From assembly GCF_026163695.1 (NCBI RefSeq), contig NZ_JAOTID010000004.1, positions 280,218-344,217 of the forward strand: a DNA stretch of 64,000 nt, read 5' to 3'. The stretch comes from Shumkonia mesophila (GTDB lineage: Bacteria > Pseudomonadota > Alphaproteobacteria > Rhodospirillales > Shumkoniaceae). The stretch's first letter is position 1. Each line of letters opens with the position of its first letter. A program made the position numbers and the translations under genes. Shown in pieces: positions 54,433-64,000 of this stretch. The notes beneath the pieces are model-generated. The model saw only the letters and a list, made by a program, of their open reading frames with translations. It had not been told where the DNA came from and ran no database searches.

Positions 54433-55374
54433 TCACAGGGTCTTGACCAGTGTCTCGATGTCCTCGGGCGTGCCGACCGCCATCGCCGCCAGATCGCGGT
54501 CGATGCGCCGGGCCAGCCCGCTCAGCACCCTGCCCGCCCCCACCTCGACCAGAGTATCCACGCCCAGCGCCTTCATGGCCAGAACGCTCTCGCGCCAGCG
54601 CACCGTCGACGTCACCTGCTTGACCAGCAGGCGGCGGATCTCGGCGGCTTCCTCGACCGGCGCGGCGGTGACGTTGGCGATCAGCGGCACCACCGGGGAT
54701 TCGATGTCGGCCCCCGCCAGGGCCTCTTCCATGATCTCGGCGGCCGGCGCCAGCAGCGAGCAATGGAACGGCGCGCTGACCGGCAGCATCACGCACTTGC
54801 GGGCGCCCTTCCCGCCGGCGATGGCGACGGCCCGCTCGACGGCGGCCAAGGCGCCGCTGACCACGACCTGCCCGGGGGCGTTGTCGTTGGCCGTCTCGCA
54901 CACGCCCACCTCCGAGGCCTCCTTGGCGATCGCCTGCGCCGCCGCGAAGTCGACGCCGATCAGGGCCGCCATGCCGCCGACGCCGACCGGCACGGCCTGT
55001 TGCATGGCGCGGCCGCGCGTCCTGAGCAGCCGGGCCGCCACCGGCACGCTGAGCGCCTCGGCGGCGGCCAGCGCCGAATATTCGCCCAGCGAATGGCCGG
55101 CGACGAAGGCGCAGGCCTTCGCCACGTCCATGCCGCCTTCCTGGCGCAACACCCGGATGACCGCCAGGCTGACCGCCATCAGCGCCGGTTGCGCGTTCTC
55201 CGTCAGGGTCAGCTCGTCGGCCGGACCTTCGAACATCAGCTTGGCCAGGTGCTGGCCCAAAGCGTCGTCCACCTCCTGGAAGAGGTGGCGCGCGGCGGGA
55301 AAAGCGGCGGCGAGTTCTCGGCCCATGCCAACGGCTTGCGAACCCTGGCCGGGAAAAACGAAAGCGCGGGTCAT
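54433..55374 (-). CDS. fabD: Malonyl-CoA:ACP transacylase
   Basis: 313 residues. FPGQGSQAVGMGREL at the N-terminus, the nucleophile in GHSLGEYSAL and the active His in PVSAPFHCSLL are all present. It is the first gene of fabD-fabG-acpP-fabF. The family-A variant hairpin lies directly upstream, 21 bases from its start. Confidence 0.97.
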   Translation of the reverse strand: MTRAFVFPGQGSQAVGMGRELAAAFPAARHLFQEVDDALGQHLAKLMFEGPADELTLTENAQPALMAVSLAVIRVLRQEGGMDVAKACAFVAGHSLGEYSALAAAEALSVPVAARLLRTRGRAMQQAVPVGVGGMAALIGVDFAAAQAIAKEASEVGVCETANDNAPGQVVVSGALAAVERAVAIAGGKGARKCVMLPVSAPFHCSLLAPAAEIMEEALAGADIESPVVPLIANVTAAPVEEAAEIRRLLVKQVTSTVRWRESVLAMKALGVDTLVEVGAGRVLSGLARRIDRDLAAMAVGTPEDIETLVKTL

Positions 55375-55395
55375 GCGGTCGTTCCTTCGGATTTA

Positions 55396-55479
55396 ATTTC
55401 GGTGACAGTGCACTTAATTCACTCCGCTCCCCCGGCTGCCGCCCGCGTCGCGCCGAATTAAGTGCACTGTCACCGAAAT
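55396..55479. repeat. Palindromic intergenic element, copy 5 (family A, variant arm)
   Basis: Perfect 25-base arms (55396-55420 and 55455-55479) have the core GGTGACAGTGCACTTAATTC: the ACTTAATTC end is kept while the middle differs from copies 1-4, and every change is matched in the other arm. The 34-base loop is unrelated to the other loops. It lies between the divergent fabD and rpsF starts. Confidence 0.88.
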
Positions 55480-55533
55480 AGCAACGGAAATGGCGGCCAG
55501 TGATAGCGTCTCGGCCGTAGGTGTCAAGCGCGC

Positions 55534-55561
55534 TTGCACATGGATTTCAAATGTGTATAGT
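55534..55561 (+). promoter_or_regulatory. Sigma-70-like promoter for the rpsF operon
   Basis: TTGCAC (55534-55539) and TATAGT (55556-55561) with a 16-base spacer lie about 100 bases before the rpsF start, in an AT-richer patch. The spacing and sequence are the clearest consensus match noticed in the window. Confidence 0.6.
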
Positions 55562-55662
55562 GCCGCGCCTCATATCTCTGTGCCGGGAAGGGCCCGGCTA
55601 TGCTCGTCGGATCCGCGAAAACCACCGGCCGATGGGTTGAGAAAAGCCAGACGGAGAAGAAG

Positions 55663-56121
55663 ATGCCGTATTACGAAAACGTGTTTATCGCACGTCAGGA
55701 CATCTCTGCCACCCAGGTCGATTCCCTCGCCGACGCCTTTACCGCCACCATCGAAGGTCTGGGCGGCAAGGTCGCCAAGCGCGAGTACTGGGGGCTGCGC
55801 AACCTGGCGTACAAGGTGAAGAAGAATCGCAAAGGCCACTACGTGCTGCTCAACCTGGACGCCCCCGCCGAGGCCGTCCACGAGATGGAGCGGCTGATGC
55901 GGATCAACGAAGACATCCTGCGTTACCTGACGATTCGCGTCGACGAGTTGGAAGAAGGCCCGTCGGCCATGGTCCAGGGCCGCGGCGGCCGTGAAGAGCG
56001 GCACCGTCGTGGCGATCGCGGCTCCTCGCCGCGCTTTGGCGACGACGACGCCGTCGATGCCGATGCTCCGGCGGCCGAGGTCGAGGTTAGCGGCGACGTG
56101 ATCGAGGGAGACGCCCGATGA
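55663..56121 (+). CDS. rpsF: 30S ribosomal protein S6
   Basis: 152 residues, longer than the ~100-residue core because of a charged tail rich in Arg, Gly, Asp and Glu ([15 protein letters not shown], then acidic). The core [15 protein letters not shown] ... [25 protein letters not shown] is typical. The start at 55663 follows GGAGAAGAAG. It overlaps rpsR by four bases. Confidence 0.97.
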   Translation: MPYYENVFIARQDISATQVDSLADAFTATIEGLGGKVAKREYWGLRNLAYKVKKNRKGHYVLLNLDAPAEAVHEMERLMRINEDILRYLTIRVDELEEGPSAMVQGRGGREERHRRGDRGSSPRFGDDDAVDADAPAAEVEVSGDVIEGDAR

Positions 56122-56405
56122 TGATGGATGACGACGACAAGAGAGAGAGAACCGGTGGCGCCCGCGGGGCCGCTGGCGGCGGACGCCGGCCGTTTGTCCG
56201 TCGGCGCAAGACGTGTCCGTTCTCCGGCCGCGGCGCGCCGAAGATCGACTACAAGGACATCCGGCTGCTGACGCGCTATGTGTCCGAGCGCGGCAAGATG
56301 GTGCCGAGCCGGATCACCGCCGTCTCCGCCAAGAAGCAGCGCGAGTTGTCGCGGGCCATCAAGCGGGCCCGTTACCTGGCGTTGCTGCCCTACGTGCTGA
56401 AGTAG
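56118..56405 (+). CDS. rpsR: 30S ribosomal protein S18
   Basis: 95 residues, with the family stretch [52 protein letters not shown] and the ending LALLPYV. S18 binds S6 on the ribosome platform, and the genes are translationally coupled here. Confidence 0.98.
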   Translation: MMMDDDDKRERTGGARGAAGGGRRPFVRRRKTCPFSGRGAPKIDYKDIRLLTRYVSERGKMVPSRITAVSAKKQRELSRAIKRARYLALLPYVLK

Positions 56406-56509
56406 GGACGCCCCGGAAGCCGAACCGCCGGCCCCGCCCCTCGACGTCGAGGGGATGGTGCCGCCGGTCGGCGCTCCGTGCAGCCCCAGGAATAGAGGCC
56501 CGAGAACCC

Positions 56510-57448
56510 ATGTCCAGGCACCTCTTCATCGCCCTGGGCGGAATCGCGAGCGCGGTCCTGTCGATCGCTTTCGCGACGGGAAAGCCCAGCATGATCATGC
56601 TGGCCAATCTCGCGCCTTTGCCGCTGTTCCTGGTCGGCCTCGGCTATGGGGCCAAGGCGGGATTCCTGGCGGGAGCCGTCGGGTTGACCCTGTCGGCGGG
56701 GATGGGCGGCCTGGTGGCCGCCGGCATGTACGGGTTGGTTCATGCCCTGCCCAGCGGGCTGGCCTTCCGCCAGGCCCTGTTGCAGCGAACCGACGACAAG
56801 GGCCAGGCGACATGGTATCCGCTGGGGGCCGTCCTCTGCTGGTTGGCCGCCTTTGCCGGCGCCCTTCTGGTGGTGGTGGCCCTGGTCAGGTACGAACAAG
56901 GCGAAGGTCTCCGGCAATCGGTATCTTCCTATCTGGAGATGGTGCTGCGGGTCGTCTGGCCGGTGCTGGCCGAGACGGATCGAAACGAGATCCTCGCCGA
57001 AATGGTCCCCTTCTTTCCGGGTGCCGCCGCGGTCATGTGGCTCGCGGTCGTCGTCGGCAACGGGCTGCTGGCCCTGGCCATCCTGACCCGCTCGGGGCGC
57101 AACGTGCGTCCGGGCCCGACGGCCAAGGACATGGTGTTGCCGGACTGGGTGTCGTGGCTGATGGTGGCGGCCGCCGTCGTGTCCTTGCTGGGATCGGGCG
57201 ACGTGGAGTATATCGGGCGTAACCTGGTCATGATCATGGCGGTGCCCTTCTTCATTCTGGGAACGGCCGTGGTTCATGGACTGGCCCGCCGGGTTCGCGC
57301 CCGTCAGCCGCTTCTGGTGGTGTTCTATGTGGTTTTGTTCATGTCCGGTTGGGCCCGCATGGCCGTGGTCGGACTTGGGTTGATCGAGCAGTGGGTTGGC
57401 GTGCGGCGCCGTGTCGCTGGACCGGACCCGGTGCGGGAGGACGAATGA
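56510..57448 (+). CDS. DUF2232 membrane protein
   Basis: 312-residue polytopic membrane protein of the DUF2232 family (YybS-like), about eight hydrophobic segments. Its function is unknown. The position between rpsR and rplI is the usual one in alphaproteobacteria. Its stop overlaps the rplI start (ATGA), so it is part of the ribosomal-protein operon. Confidence 0.88.
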   Translation: MSRHLFIALGGIASAVLSIAFATGKPSMIMLANLAPLPLFLVGLGYGAKAGFLAGAVGLTLSAGMGGLVAAGMYGLVHALPSGLAFRQALLQRTDDKGQATWYPLGAVLCWLAAFAGALLVVVALVRYEQGEGLRQSVSSYLEMVLRVVWPVLAETDRNEILAEMVPFFPGAAAVMWLAVVVGNGLLALAILTRSGRNVRPGPTAKDMVLPDWVSWLMVAAAVVSLLGSGDVEYIGRNLVMIMAVPFFILGTAVVHGLARRVRARQPLLVVFYVVLFMSGWARMAVVGLGLIEQWVGVRRRVAGPDPVREDE

Positions 57449-58053
57449 TGCAAGTGATTTTGTTGGAGCGGATCGAAAAGTTGGGGCAGATGGGCGACGT
57501 GGTCAACGTCAAACCCGGCTACGCCCGGAACTATCTGTTGCCCGAGAAGAAGGCGATGCGGGCGACCGAAGAAAACCGTCGCTATTTCGCCAAGCAGCGG
57601 GTCCAGCTCGAGGCCGTCAACCTCGAACGCCGCGAGGAGGCCCAGGCGGTCGCCGCCAAGATGACGGGCCTGTCCGTGACGCTGATCCGCCAGGCCGGCG
57701 AAGCCGGCCAGCTGTATGGCTCGGTCGGCGCCCGCGACATCGCCGACGCCATGCTGGCGGCCGGCTTCGAGGTCAGCCGCAAGCAGGTCAAGCTGGCGCC
57801 GCCGATCAAGACGGTCGGCATCCATGACGTACGGGTCGACCTTCACGCCGAGGTGGCGGTGACAGTCAAGGCCAATATCGCCCGCTCGCCCGAGGAGGCC
57901 GAAATCCAGGCCAAGACCGGCGAGGCCGTCGTCCGCGAGGAAGAGCGGCCGGTCCTGATCGCCGAGGAGGAAGCCCCCGAGGAGGAGGCCGAGGCCGAGG
58001 CCGAGGCCGAAGCCGGCGACGAGGCGAAGCCCGCCGACGAGGAAGACGCTTAA
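57445..58053 (+). CDS. rplI: 50S ribosomal protein L9
   Basis: 202 residues: the 150-residue L9 core ([36 protein letters not shown] ... [16 protein letters not shown]) plus a ~45-residue acidic tail of Glu and Ala as often seen in alphaproteobacteria. The start at 57445 has GGGAGGA upstream; the adjacent ATG at 57448 is equally possible. Confidence 0.97.
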   Translation: MMQVILLERIEKLGQMGDVVNVKPGYARNYLLPEKKAMRATEENRRYFAKQRVQLEAVNLERREEAQAVAAKMTGLSVTLIRQAGEAGQLYGSVGARDIADAMLAAGFEVSRKQVKLAPPIKTVGIHDVRVDLHAEVAVTVKANIARSPEEAEIQAKTGEAVVREEERPVLIAEEEAPEEEAEAEAEAEAGDEAKPADEEDA

Positions 58054-58080
58054 GACGGGTTGTCGCCGCGATCCGATCGA

Positions 58081-58115
58081 AAAGGCGCGCCGGGTTGCCG
58101 GCGCGCCTTTTTTGC
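58081..58115 (+). terminator. Rho-independent terminator after rplI
   Basis: An 11-base perfect stem (AAAGGCGCGCC / GGCGCGCCTTT) with an 8-base loop is followed by a run of T. It ends the rpsF-rplI transcript. Confidence 0.95.
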
Positions 58116-58263
58116 TGCGCCGCCAACGGCCTCCTCTTGTCGCGCCTACCCAAACATCCCATTTCTGTGGTACGCTTTTTCTCGGGAGTCCCAGGAGGGG
58201 GCACCCGCATAACGGGATGCTCAGTCATAGGCGCCGTTATGGCGCCGTTTCGGGAATGGCGCG

Positions 58264-59502
58264 ATGTTGCTGGATTGGCTGCTGACACGCCTGGTTAGGG
58301 TTGGCACCCTGACACTCGTCGATGCCGAAGGCCGGACCCGTGTGTACCGCGGTGAGCCCGGGCCCGAGGTCAGGGTTCGCCTGCACGACAAGGCCCTTCA
58401 CTGGCGCCTGCCGCTCAACGTGCAACTGACGGCCGGCGAAGCCTACATGGACGGAACGCTGACGGTCGAGGACGGCTCCGTCTTCGACCTGCTGAACCTG
58501 GCGGCGATCAATCTGCCGTCGCTGGAGCGCCATCCGTTCTTCGCCCTTGGCAACTTGCTGCAACGCGCCCTCCGGCGTCTGCACCAGTTCAACATCCTCC
58601 CCCGGGCGCAGGCCAACGTGGCCCATCATTACGACATTTCCGGCGCCATCTACGACCTCTTCCTCGATGCCGACCGCCAGTATTCGTGCGCCTATTTCGT
58701 GCGGCCGGACGACGACCTGGAAACCGCCCAGGAGAACAAGAAAAACCATATCGCCGCCAAACTGCTGCTGCGCGAAGGGCAGAAGGTGCTGGACATCGGA
58801 TGCGGCTGGGGCGGCCTGGCGCTCACCCTGGCCCGGCGGGCCAAGGTCGAGGTGACCGGCATGACGCTTTCCACCGAACAGTTCCACCTGGCCGGCCAGC
58901 GGGCCGAGGAAGCCGGGCTGGCCAAGCGGGTCCACTTCCACCTGCGCGACTATCGCCATCAGCAGGGCCGCTTCGATCGCATCGTTTCGGTGGGCATGTT
59001 CGAGCACGTCGGGGTCGGCTACTACAAGACCTTCTTCGGCAAGATCCACGACCTGCTGACCGACGACGGCGTGGCGCTCATCCATACCATCGGCCGCGCC
59101 GACGGCCCCGGCGCCACCAGCCCGTGGATTCGCAAGTACATCTTCCCCGGCGGCTATATCCCGGCCCTCTCGGAAGTGACGGCGGCCATCGAACGCAGCC
59201 GGCTTTTCATCACCGACGTCGAGGTGCTCCGGCTTCACTACGCCGAAACCCTGCGTCACTGGCGGGAGCGGTTCGTCGCCAACTGGGACGAAGCCAAGAC
59301 CATTTATGACGAGCGGTTCTGCCGGATGTGGGAATTCTATCTGGCGGCCAGCGAGGTGGCCTTCCGCCACCTGGGCCTGGTCGTCTTCCAGGTCCAGTTG
59401 GCCCGTCGCCAGGACGCCGTGCCACTGACCCGGACCTACCTGACCGACGAAAGTCGCCGGATGGAACGGCAGCCCGGCGCCGGCCGCCAAGTCGCGGCGT
59501 AG
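58264..59502 (+). CDS. cfa: Cyclopropane-fatty-acyl-phospholipid synthase
   Basis: SAM-dependent enzyme that adds a methylene bridge to unsaturated phospholipid chains, 412 residues. The N-terminal lipid-binding part is followed by VAHHYDISGAIYDLFLD, the SAM site VLDIGCGWGGLALTLA, and GMFEHVGVGYYKTFF, then YIFPGGYIPALSEV. It stands between the rplI terminator and dnaB. Expected use is membrane protection under stress. Confidence 0.95.
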   Translation: MLLDWLLTRLVRVGTLTLVDAEGRTRVYRGEPGPEVRVRLHDKALHWRLPLNVQLTAGEAYMDGTLTVEDGSVFDLLNLAAINLPSLERHPFFALGNLLQRALRRLHQFNILPRAQANVAHHYDISGAIYDLFLDADRQYSCAYFVRPDDDLETAQENKKNHIAAKLLLREGQKVLDIGCGWGGLALTLARRAKVEVTGMTLSTEQFHLAGQRAEEAGLAKRVHFHLRDYRHQQGRFDRIVSVGMFEHVGVGYYKTFFGKIHDLLTDDGVALIHTIGRADGPGATSPWIRKYIFPGGYIPALSEVTAAIERSRLFITDVEVLRLHYAETLRHWRERFVANWDEAKTIYDERFCRMWEFYLAASEVAFRHLGLVVFQVQLARRQDAVPLTRTYLTDESRRMERQPGAGRQVAA

Positions 59503-59601
59503 GTTTTCCACCGGTCATCCACGTGTCATCCACTTTTACACAGGGGGGTGGGAAACGTCCCCTCTTTGCAGAGTGGTGCCGAGCCACTAGGTTGGCGTCC
59601 C

Positions 59602-61107
59602 ATGACGATGCAAGTCTCCACCTCGCTGCCCCAACAACTCGCCGATGCCGACGCCCGGCTGTCGGCCTTTCGCACGCCGCCCCACAATATCGACGCCGAG
59701 AAAGCGCTGCTGGGCGCCATCTTCGCCAACAACCGCGCCTACGAGGCGGTTTCCGAGTTCCTGAGGTCCGACCATTTCGCCATCGGGCAGAACGGCCGCA
59801 TCTTCGAAGCCTGCGCCAAGCTGGTGGAGCGCGGCCAGATTGCCGACCCGGTGACGCTCAAGAACTTCTTCGAGCAGGACCAGTCGCTGGCCGAGGTCGG
59901 CGGCCCGGCCTATCTGGCCGAGTTGGCGTCCTCGGCGGTGGGCCTGATCAACGCCGGCGAGTATGGCCGGCTGATCTATGACCTGCATCTGCGCCGCGAG
60001 CTCATCAACCTGGGCGAGGACGTGGTCGAGCGGGCCTATCAGGGCGACGTCGAGGAGACCGCGGTCAACCAGATCGAGCGGGCCGAACAGGGCCTCTACG
60101 ACCTGGCCACCCGCGGCGAGTACGAGGGCGGCTTCCAGCCCTTCAAGACCTCGGTCATCGACGCCATCGAAATGGCCGAAAAGGCCCACAAGCGCGAAGG
60201 CTCGCTGGCCGGCGTCGGCACCGGGTTCACCGATGTCGACAAGACGCTGGGCGGCCTGCATCCCTCCGACCTCATCATCCTGGCCGGCCGGCCGTCGATG
60301 GGCAAGACGGCGCTGGCCACCAACATCGCCTTCAACGCCGCCTATACCTACGCCAAGTCGAAGGGCGGCGAAGGCGGCATCGTCGGCTTCTTCTCGCTGG
60401 AAATGTCGGCCGAGCAGCTGGCCAGCCGCATTCTTTCCGAGCAGACCGACATCTCGTCGGACCGCATGCGCAAGGGCGAGCTTTCGAACGACGAGTTCAA
60501 CCGCCTGGTGGTCGCCAGCCAGACCCTGCACCAGATCCCCATCTTCATCGACGACACCCCGGCGCTGACGGTCAGCGCGCTGCGTACCCGGGCCCGCCGC
60601 CTGAAGCGTCAGCATGGCCTGGCCATGATCGTCATCGACTACCTGCAGCTGATCGCCTCCTCGCACGGCTCGCGCAGCGACAACCGGGTGCAGGAAGTTT
60701 CGGAAATCACCCGCGGGCTGAAAACGCTGGCCAAGGAACTCGATGTGCCGGTGCTGGCGCTGTCGCAGCTGTCGCGCGCCGTCGAGCAGCGCGACAACAA
60801 GCGGCCGCAGCTTTCGGATTTGCGCGAATCGGGGTCCATCGAGCAGGACGCCGACGTCGTCATGTTCATCTTCCGCGAGGAATACTACCTGGAGCGCGAC
60901 GAGCCGGCCCAGCGCCAGGACGAAAACGACGACAAGTTCTTCGACCGCCGCAAGCGTTGGGAGGAACGGCTGGAGACGGTGCGCAACGTCGCCGAGGTCA
61001 TCGTTGCCAAGCAGCGCCACGGGCCCATCGGCACCGTCAAGCTGATGTTCCAGGGGGCGTTCACCCGCTTCGGCAACCTCGACCAGGACCATCCGGGTTA
61101 CCGGTGA
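59602..61107 (+). CDS. dnaB: Replicative DNA helicase
   Basis: Hexameric replication-fork helicase of 501 residues. The N-terminal domain (RTPPHNIDAEKALLGAIF) and RecA-like domain with Walker A AGRPSMGKTALA, VIDYLQLI (Walker B) and the arginine-rich end are intact. There is no intein. The ATG at 59602 is the family start. Eight bases before alr. Confidence 0.98.
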   Translation: MTMQVSTSLPQQLADADARLSAFRTPPHNIDAEKALLGAIFANNRAYEAVSEFLRSDHFAIGQNGRIFEACAKLVERGQIADPVTLKNFFEQDQSLAEVGGPAYLAELASSAVGLINAGEYGRLIYDLHLRRELINLGEDVVERAYQGDVEETAVNQIERAEQGLYDLATRGEYEGGFQPFKTSVIDAIEMAEKAHKREGSLAGVGTGFTDVDKTLGGLHPSDLIILAGRPSMGKTALATNIAFNAAYTYAKSKGGEGGIVGFFSLEMSAEQLASRILSEQTDISSDRMRKGELSNDEFNRLVVASQTLHQIPIFIDDTPALTVSALRTRARRLKRQHGLAMIVIDYLQLIASSHGSRSDNRVQEVSEITRGLKTLAKELDVPVLALSQLSRAVEQRDNKRPQLSDLRESGSIEQDADVVMFIFREEYYLERDEPAQRQDENDDKFFDRRKRWEERLETVRNVAEVIVAKQRHGPIGTVKLMFQGAFTRFGNLDQDHPGYR

Positions 61108-61114
61108 ACCGGCC

Positions 61115-62221
61115 ATGGTGAGCGAGGCTTCCAGCGGCGCCGTCCTGACCATCGACCTGGCCGCCCTGGCCGCCAACTGGCAAAGCCTGAGGGATCGCCT
61201 GAAGGGCGCCGAATGCGCCGGCGTGGTGAAGGCCGATGCCTATGGCCTTGGCCTGGAGCCGGTGGCCCGAACCCTCGCCGCGGCGGGATGCCGGGTCTTC
61301 TTCGTCGCCCACCTGGAGGAAGGCGTCGCGCTGCGCGCCGTCCTGCCCAGGGCCGAGATCCATGTCCTGAACGGCCTTTTGCCCGGCACCGCCGCCGAGT
61401 TCGCGGCCAACCGGCTGATTCCGGTGCTGAACAGCCTGGAGAGCATCGACGCCTGGCGGGCCTTCTGCCGGACCCGGCAAAGCGCCTTGGCCGCCGACAT
61501 CCACGTCGATACCGGCATGTCGCGCCTCGGCCTGCCGCCCGAAGAGGTGCAAACCCTCGCCGCCGAGCCGGCGCGCCTCGACGGCGTGGCGCCCGGCTAC
61601 CTGATGAGCCATCTGGCCTGCGCCGACGAGCCGGGCCATCCGATGAACCCCGGGCAGTTGGCCGCGTTCGTCGAGATCCGCCGGCGGCTGCCCCTGACGC
61701 GCGCCTCGCTGGCCAATTCGGCGGGCATCTTTCTGGGATCCGGCTTCCACTTCGACCTCGCCCGGCCGGGGATCGCCGTCTATGGCGGCAACCCGGTGCC
61801 CGAATGCCCCAATCCGATGGCGCAAGTGGTTCGCCTGCAAGGAAAAATCCTGCAAGTGCGCGGCGTTGACACCCCCCAGACCGTTGGATATGGTGCCACA
61901 CATCGCTTCGCCGGGCCCGCCAGGATCGCCACCATCGCGGTGGGTTATGCCGACGGTTTCCTGCGGTCCCTCGGCAACGCGGGGTGCGGGTTTGTTGGCG
62001 ACATCCGGGCGCCGGTGGTGGGACGTGTTTCGATGGACCTGATCACGCTCGACGTCACCGCCGTTCCGGAAGCCCAATGCCGGCCAGGCTCGCTGGTCGA
62101 CCTGATCGGCCCGCACAACGATATCGACGCCGTGGCCGGCACGGCCGGCACCATCAGCTACGAGATCCTGACCGGCCTCGGCCGGCGCTACCATCGGCGC
62201 TACGTCGGCGGGGCGGACTGA
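61115..62221 (+). CDS. alr: Alanine racemase
   Basis: PLP enzyme supplying D-alanine for peptidoglycan, 368 residues. The PLP lysine lies in VVKADAYGLG (~38), the substrate-site region in HVDTGMSRLGLP, and the catalytic Tyr stretch in VGYGATHRF. It is close behind dnaB, a frequent arrangement, and two bases before the MlaE-like gene. Confidence 0.96.
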   Translation: MVSEASSGAVLTIDLAALAANWQSLRDRLKGAECAGVVKADAYGLGLEPVARTLAAAGCRVFFVAHLEEGVALRAVLPRAEIHVLNGLLPGTAAEFAANRLIPVLNSLESIDAWRAFCRTRQSALAADIHVDTGMSRLGLPPEEVQTLAAEPARLDGVAPGYLMSHLACADEPGHPMNPGQLAAFVEIRRRLPLTRASLANSAGIFLGSGFHFDLARPGIAVYGGNPVPECPNPMAQVVRLQGKILQVRGVDTPQTVGYGATHRFAGPARIATIAVGYADGFLRSLGNAGCGFVGDIRAPVVGRVSMDLITLDVTAVPEAQCRPGSLVDLIGPHNDIDAVAGTAGTISYEILTGLGRRYHRRYVGGAD

Positions 62222-62222
62222 C

Positions 62223-62996
62223 ATGCGCCTGCTGCAACTGATCGGGCGGGTCGTCCTGGCCTTCCTCGGCACCACGGGCCGCCTGGCGCTGTTCGCCGGC
62301 GCCGGCTTTTCCCATTGCGTGCGGCCGCCCTTCTATCCGCGCATCATCGTCCGCCAGATGGTCGATATCGGCTACTACTCGCTGCCGGTGGTCGGCCTGA
62401 CCGCCATTTTCGCCGGCATGGTCATGGCGTTGCAGACCTATACCGGAACCTCGCGCTTCTCGGCCGAAAGCGCGGTCGCCAACATCGTCGTGCTGGCGCT
62501 GACCCGCGAACTCGGCCCGGTGCTGGCCGGCCTGATGGTGGCCGGGCGCATTGGCGCCTCGCTGGCCGCCGAGATCGGCACCATGCGGGTGACCGAGCAG
62601 ATCGACGCGCTCACCACGCTGTCCACCAATCCGATGAAGTACCTGGTGGCGCCGCGGCTGGTGGCCGGCGTCGTCATGTTTCCAGTATTGGTGCTGATCG
62701 CCGACATCATCGGGGTGTTCGGCGGCTATCTGGTGGCGGTCTACAAGCTGGGCTTCAACGCCTCCATCTACATCCAGAATACCTATAATTTCCTCCAGGC
62801 CGAGGACGTCATCTCGGGCCTGGTCAAGGCCGCCGTCTTCGGCGTCATCGTCACCCTGATGGGGTGCTATCACGGCTATCATTCGAAGGGCGGCGCCCAG
62901 GGCGTGGGCACGGCAACCACCAACGCCGTGGTGTCGGCCTGCATTCTGATCCTCGCCTTCGACTACATCCTGACGGAGATGTTCTTCGGCACATGA
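62223..62996 (+). CDS. MlaE-like lipid-transport ABC permease
   Basis: 257-residue inner-membrane permease of the MlaE family, moving phospholipids or related lipids between membranes. Family stretches: FYPRIIVRQMVDIGYYSLPVVGLTAIFAGMVMALQ and ELGPVLAGLMVAGRIGASLAAEIGTMRVTEQIDAL. It overlaps the ATPase gene by four bases. An MlaD-type partner may lie beyond the window. Confidence 0.93.
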   Translation: MRLLQLIGRVVLAFLGTTGRLALFAGAGFSHCVRPPFYPRIIVRQMVDIGYYSLPVVGLTAIFAGMVMALQTYTGTSRFSAESAVANIVVLALTRELGPVLAGLMVAGRIGASLAAEIGTMRVTEQIDALTTLSTNPMKYLVAPRLVAGVVMFPVLVLIADIIGVFGGYLVAVYKLGFNASIYIQNTYNFLQAEDVISGLVKAAVFGVIVTLMGCYHGYHSKGGAQGVGTATTNAVVSACILILAFDYILTEMFFGT

Positions 62997-63766
62997 GCGA
63001 TACGCCGAAAATCCGCATTCGCGGCCTTTCCAAGGCGTTCGGCCCCAAGGTGGTGCTGGACGGCCTGGACCTCGACGTCGGCGTCGCCGAATCGGTGGTG
63101 GTGATCGGCGGCTCGGGGACCGGCAAGTCGGTGCTGATCAAGAGCATCCTCGGGCTCCTGCGTCCCGACAAGGGCAGCATCCAGGTCGACGGCGAGGAAG
63201 TGACCGGCATGAAGGCCGGGGCGCGCGAGGCGGTGAATCGCAAGTTCGGCATGCTGTTCCAGGGCGCGGCGCTGTTCGACAGCCTGCCGTCGTGGGAAAA
63301 CGTCGCCTTCGGCCTCCTGGCCCAGAAGCGGGTGAGCCGCCCGGAGGCCCGCGACATCGCGGTGGCCAAGCTGGCCCAGGTCGGCCTCGAACCCGAGGTG
63401 GCCGATCTCTATCCGGCGGAACTCTCGGGCGGCATGCAGAAACGCGTCGCCCTGGCCCGCGCCATCGCCGCCGATCCCGAGATCATCTTCTTCGACGAGC
63501 CGACCACCGGCCTGGACCCGATCATGGCCGACGTCATCAACGATTTGATCGTCAAGATCACCCGCGAGGTGGGGGCGACCGCCCTTTCCATCACTCACGA
63601 CATGGCCAGCGCGCGCAAGATCGCCAACCGCATCGCCATGCTCTACGATGGCAAGATCATCTGGGCCGGTCCCACCGCCGGGATCGACGCCTCGGGCAAC
63701 GCCTTCGTCGATCAGTTCATCCACGGCCGCGCCGAGGGCCCGATCAAAATGGCGGTGCGGAAATGA
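62993..63766 (+). CDS. MlaF-like lipid-transport ATPase
   Basis: 257-residue ABC ATPase. Walker A GGSGTGKSVLIKSI, signature LSGGMQKRVALARAI and Walker B IIFFDEPTTGLDP are present, the MQKR variant being typical of MlaF. It is coupled to the MlaE-like gene by an ATGA overlap. Together they power lipid asymmetry or uptake at the inner membrane. Confidence 0.95.
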   Translation: MSDTPKIRIRGLSKAFGPKVVLDGLDLDVGVAESVVVIGGSGTGKSVLIKSILGLLRPDKGSIQVDGEEVTGMKAGAREAVNRKFGMLFQGAALFDSLPSWENVAFGLLAQKRVSRPEARDIAVAKLAQVGLEPEVADLYPAELSGGMQKRVALARAIAADPEIIFFDEPTTGLDPIMADVINDLIVKITREVGATALSITHDMASARKIANRIAMLYDGKIIWAGPTAGIDASGNAFVDQFIHGRAEGPIKMAVRK

Positions 63767-63790
63767 CAAGGCGCGGAAGTGGCTGGCCTC

Positions 63791-63925
<135 letters not shown>

Positions 63926-64000
63926 GCGACCCGTCCGAGCTATGACCATGGAATGCCGCCTCCCCCTTGCCACCCCCGCGCCTTCCCGCCTACGCTGCCG

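Noticed and set aside
63938..63952. AGCTATGACCATG, identical to 13 bases of a common cloning-vector primer region
   Set aside because: The match stops on both sides and no further vector sequence follows. It may be chance, though its closeness to the homopolymer fault is noted.

Overview
This window is high-GC DNA (roughly two thirds G+C by eye) from a Gram-negative bacterium, most likely an alphaproteobacterium of the Rhodospirillales type. The evidence is the LPS-export and outer-membrane block lptF-lptG-lptD-surA-pdxA-rsmA, the block gmk-yicC ... mltG-fabF-acpP-fabG-fabD, a DUF2232 membrane protein between rpsR and rplI, and the long acidic tails on ribosomal proteins S6 and L9. The lineage call is inference from gene order and protein character; no rRNA or tRNA gene was recognised.

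Layout. 1-11.4 kb: a diguanylate cyclase cut by the window edge, ndk, an ABC-F protein, a membrane metallophosphoesterase, uracil uptake and salvage (uraA facing upp), two unknown lipoproteins, a PfkB kinase and an MFS transporter. 11.5-18.7 kb: holC-pepA, a flippase-like membrane protein, the AmmeMemoRadiSam set (radical SAM enzyme divergent from a fused Memo-AMMECR1 protein) and cysQ. 18.7-26.1 kb: an AT-richer catabolic island on the minus strand (gntR, UroD-like methyltransferase, TRAP transporter dctP-dctQ-dctM, L-cysteine-desulfidase-like cyuA, ridA). It is bounded by a 174-bp direct repeat of the 3' part of cysQ. 26.3-28.8 kb: Sua5-type tsaC overlapping an FAD-linked 2-hydroxyacid dehydrogenase. 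29.2-36.9 kb: LPS transport, outer-membrane chaperone, PdxA, RsmA. 36.9-46.5 kb: 5-oxoprolinase genes (pxpBC divergent from pxpA), then a sugar-type ABC transporter, FGly sulfatase, DUF4432 epimerase-like protein and LysR regulator. 46.5-55.4 kb: gmk, yicC, an orphan histidine kinase, an SDR, mltG and the fatty-acid synthesis cluster. 55.6-63.8 kb: rpsF-rpsR-DUF2232-rplI, cfa, dnaB, alr and an MlaEF-like lipid transporter.

Repeats. Five hairpin elements with a shared arm (GGGGACACCATACTTAATTC, one covarying variant) sit between genes in all parts of the window. A second GC-rich intergenic repeat family occurs three times. Its last copy runs into a C30/G22 homopolymer block at 63.87-63.92 kb that looks like an assembly or sequencing fault.

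The most notable observation is the island. The 174-bp repeat, the intact cysQ with an altered C-terminus on the left, the cysQ fragment with its own in-frame ending on the right, and a LarA-like gene relic at the junction together suggest integration of a circular molecule by a single crossover inside cysQ. No integrase is visible. Beyond this, the AmmeMemoRadiSam set and the UroD/TRAP/CyuA/RidA pathway are the parts whose biology is least settled.
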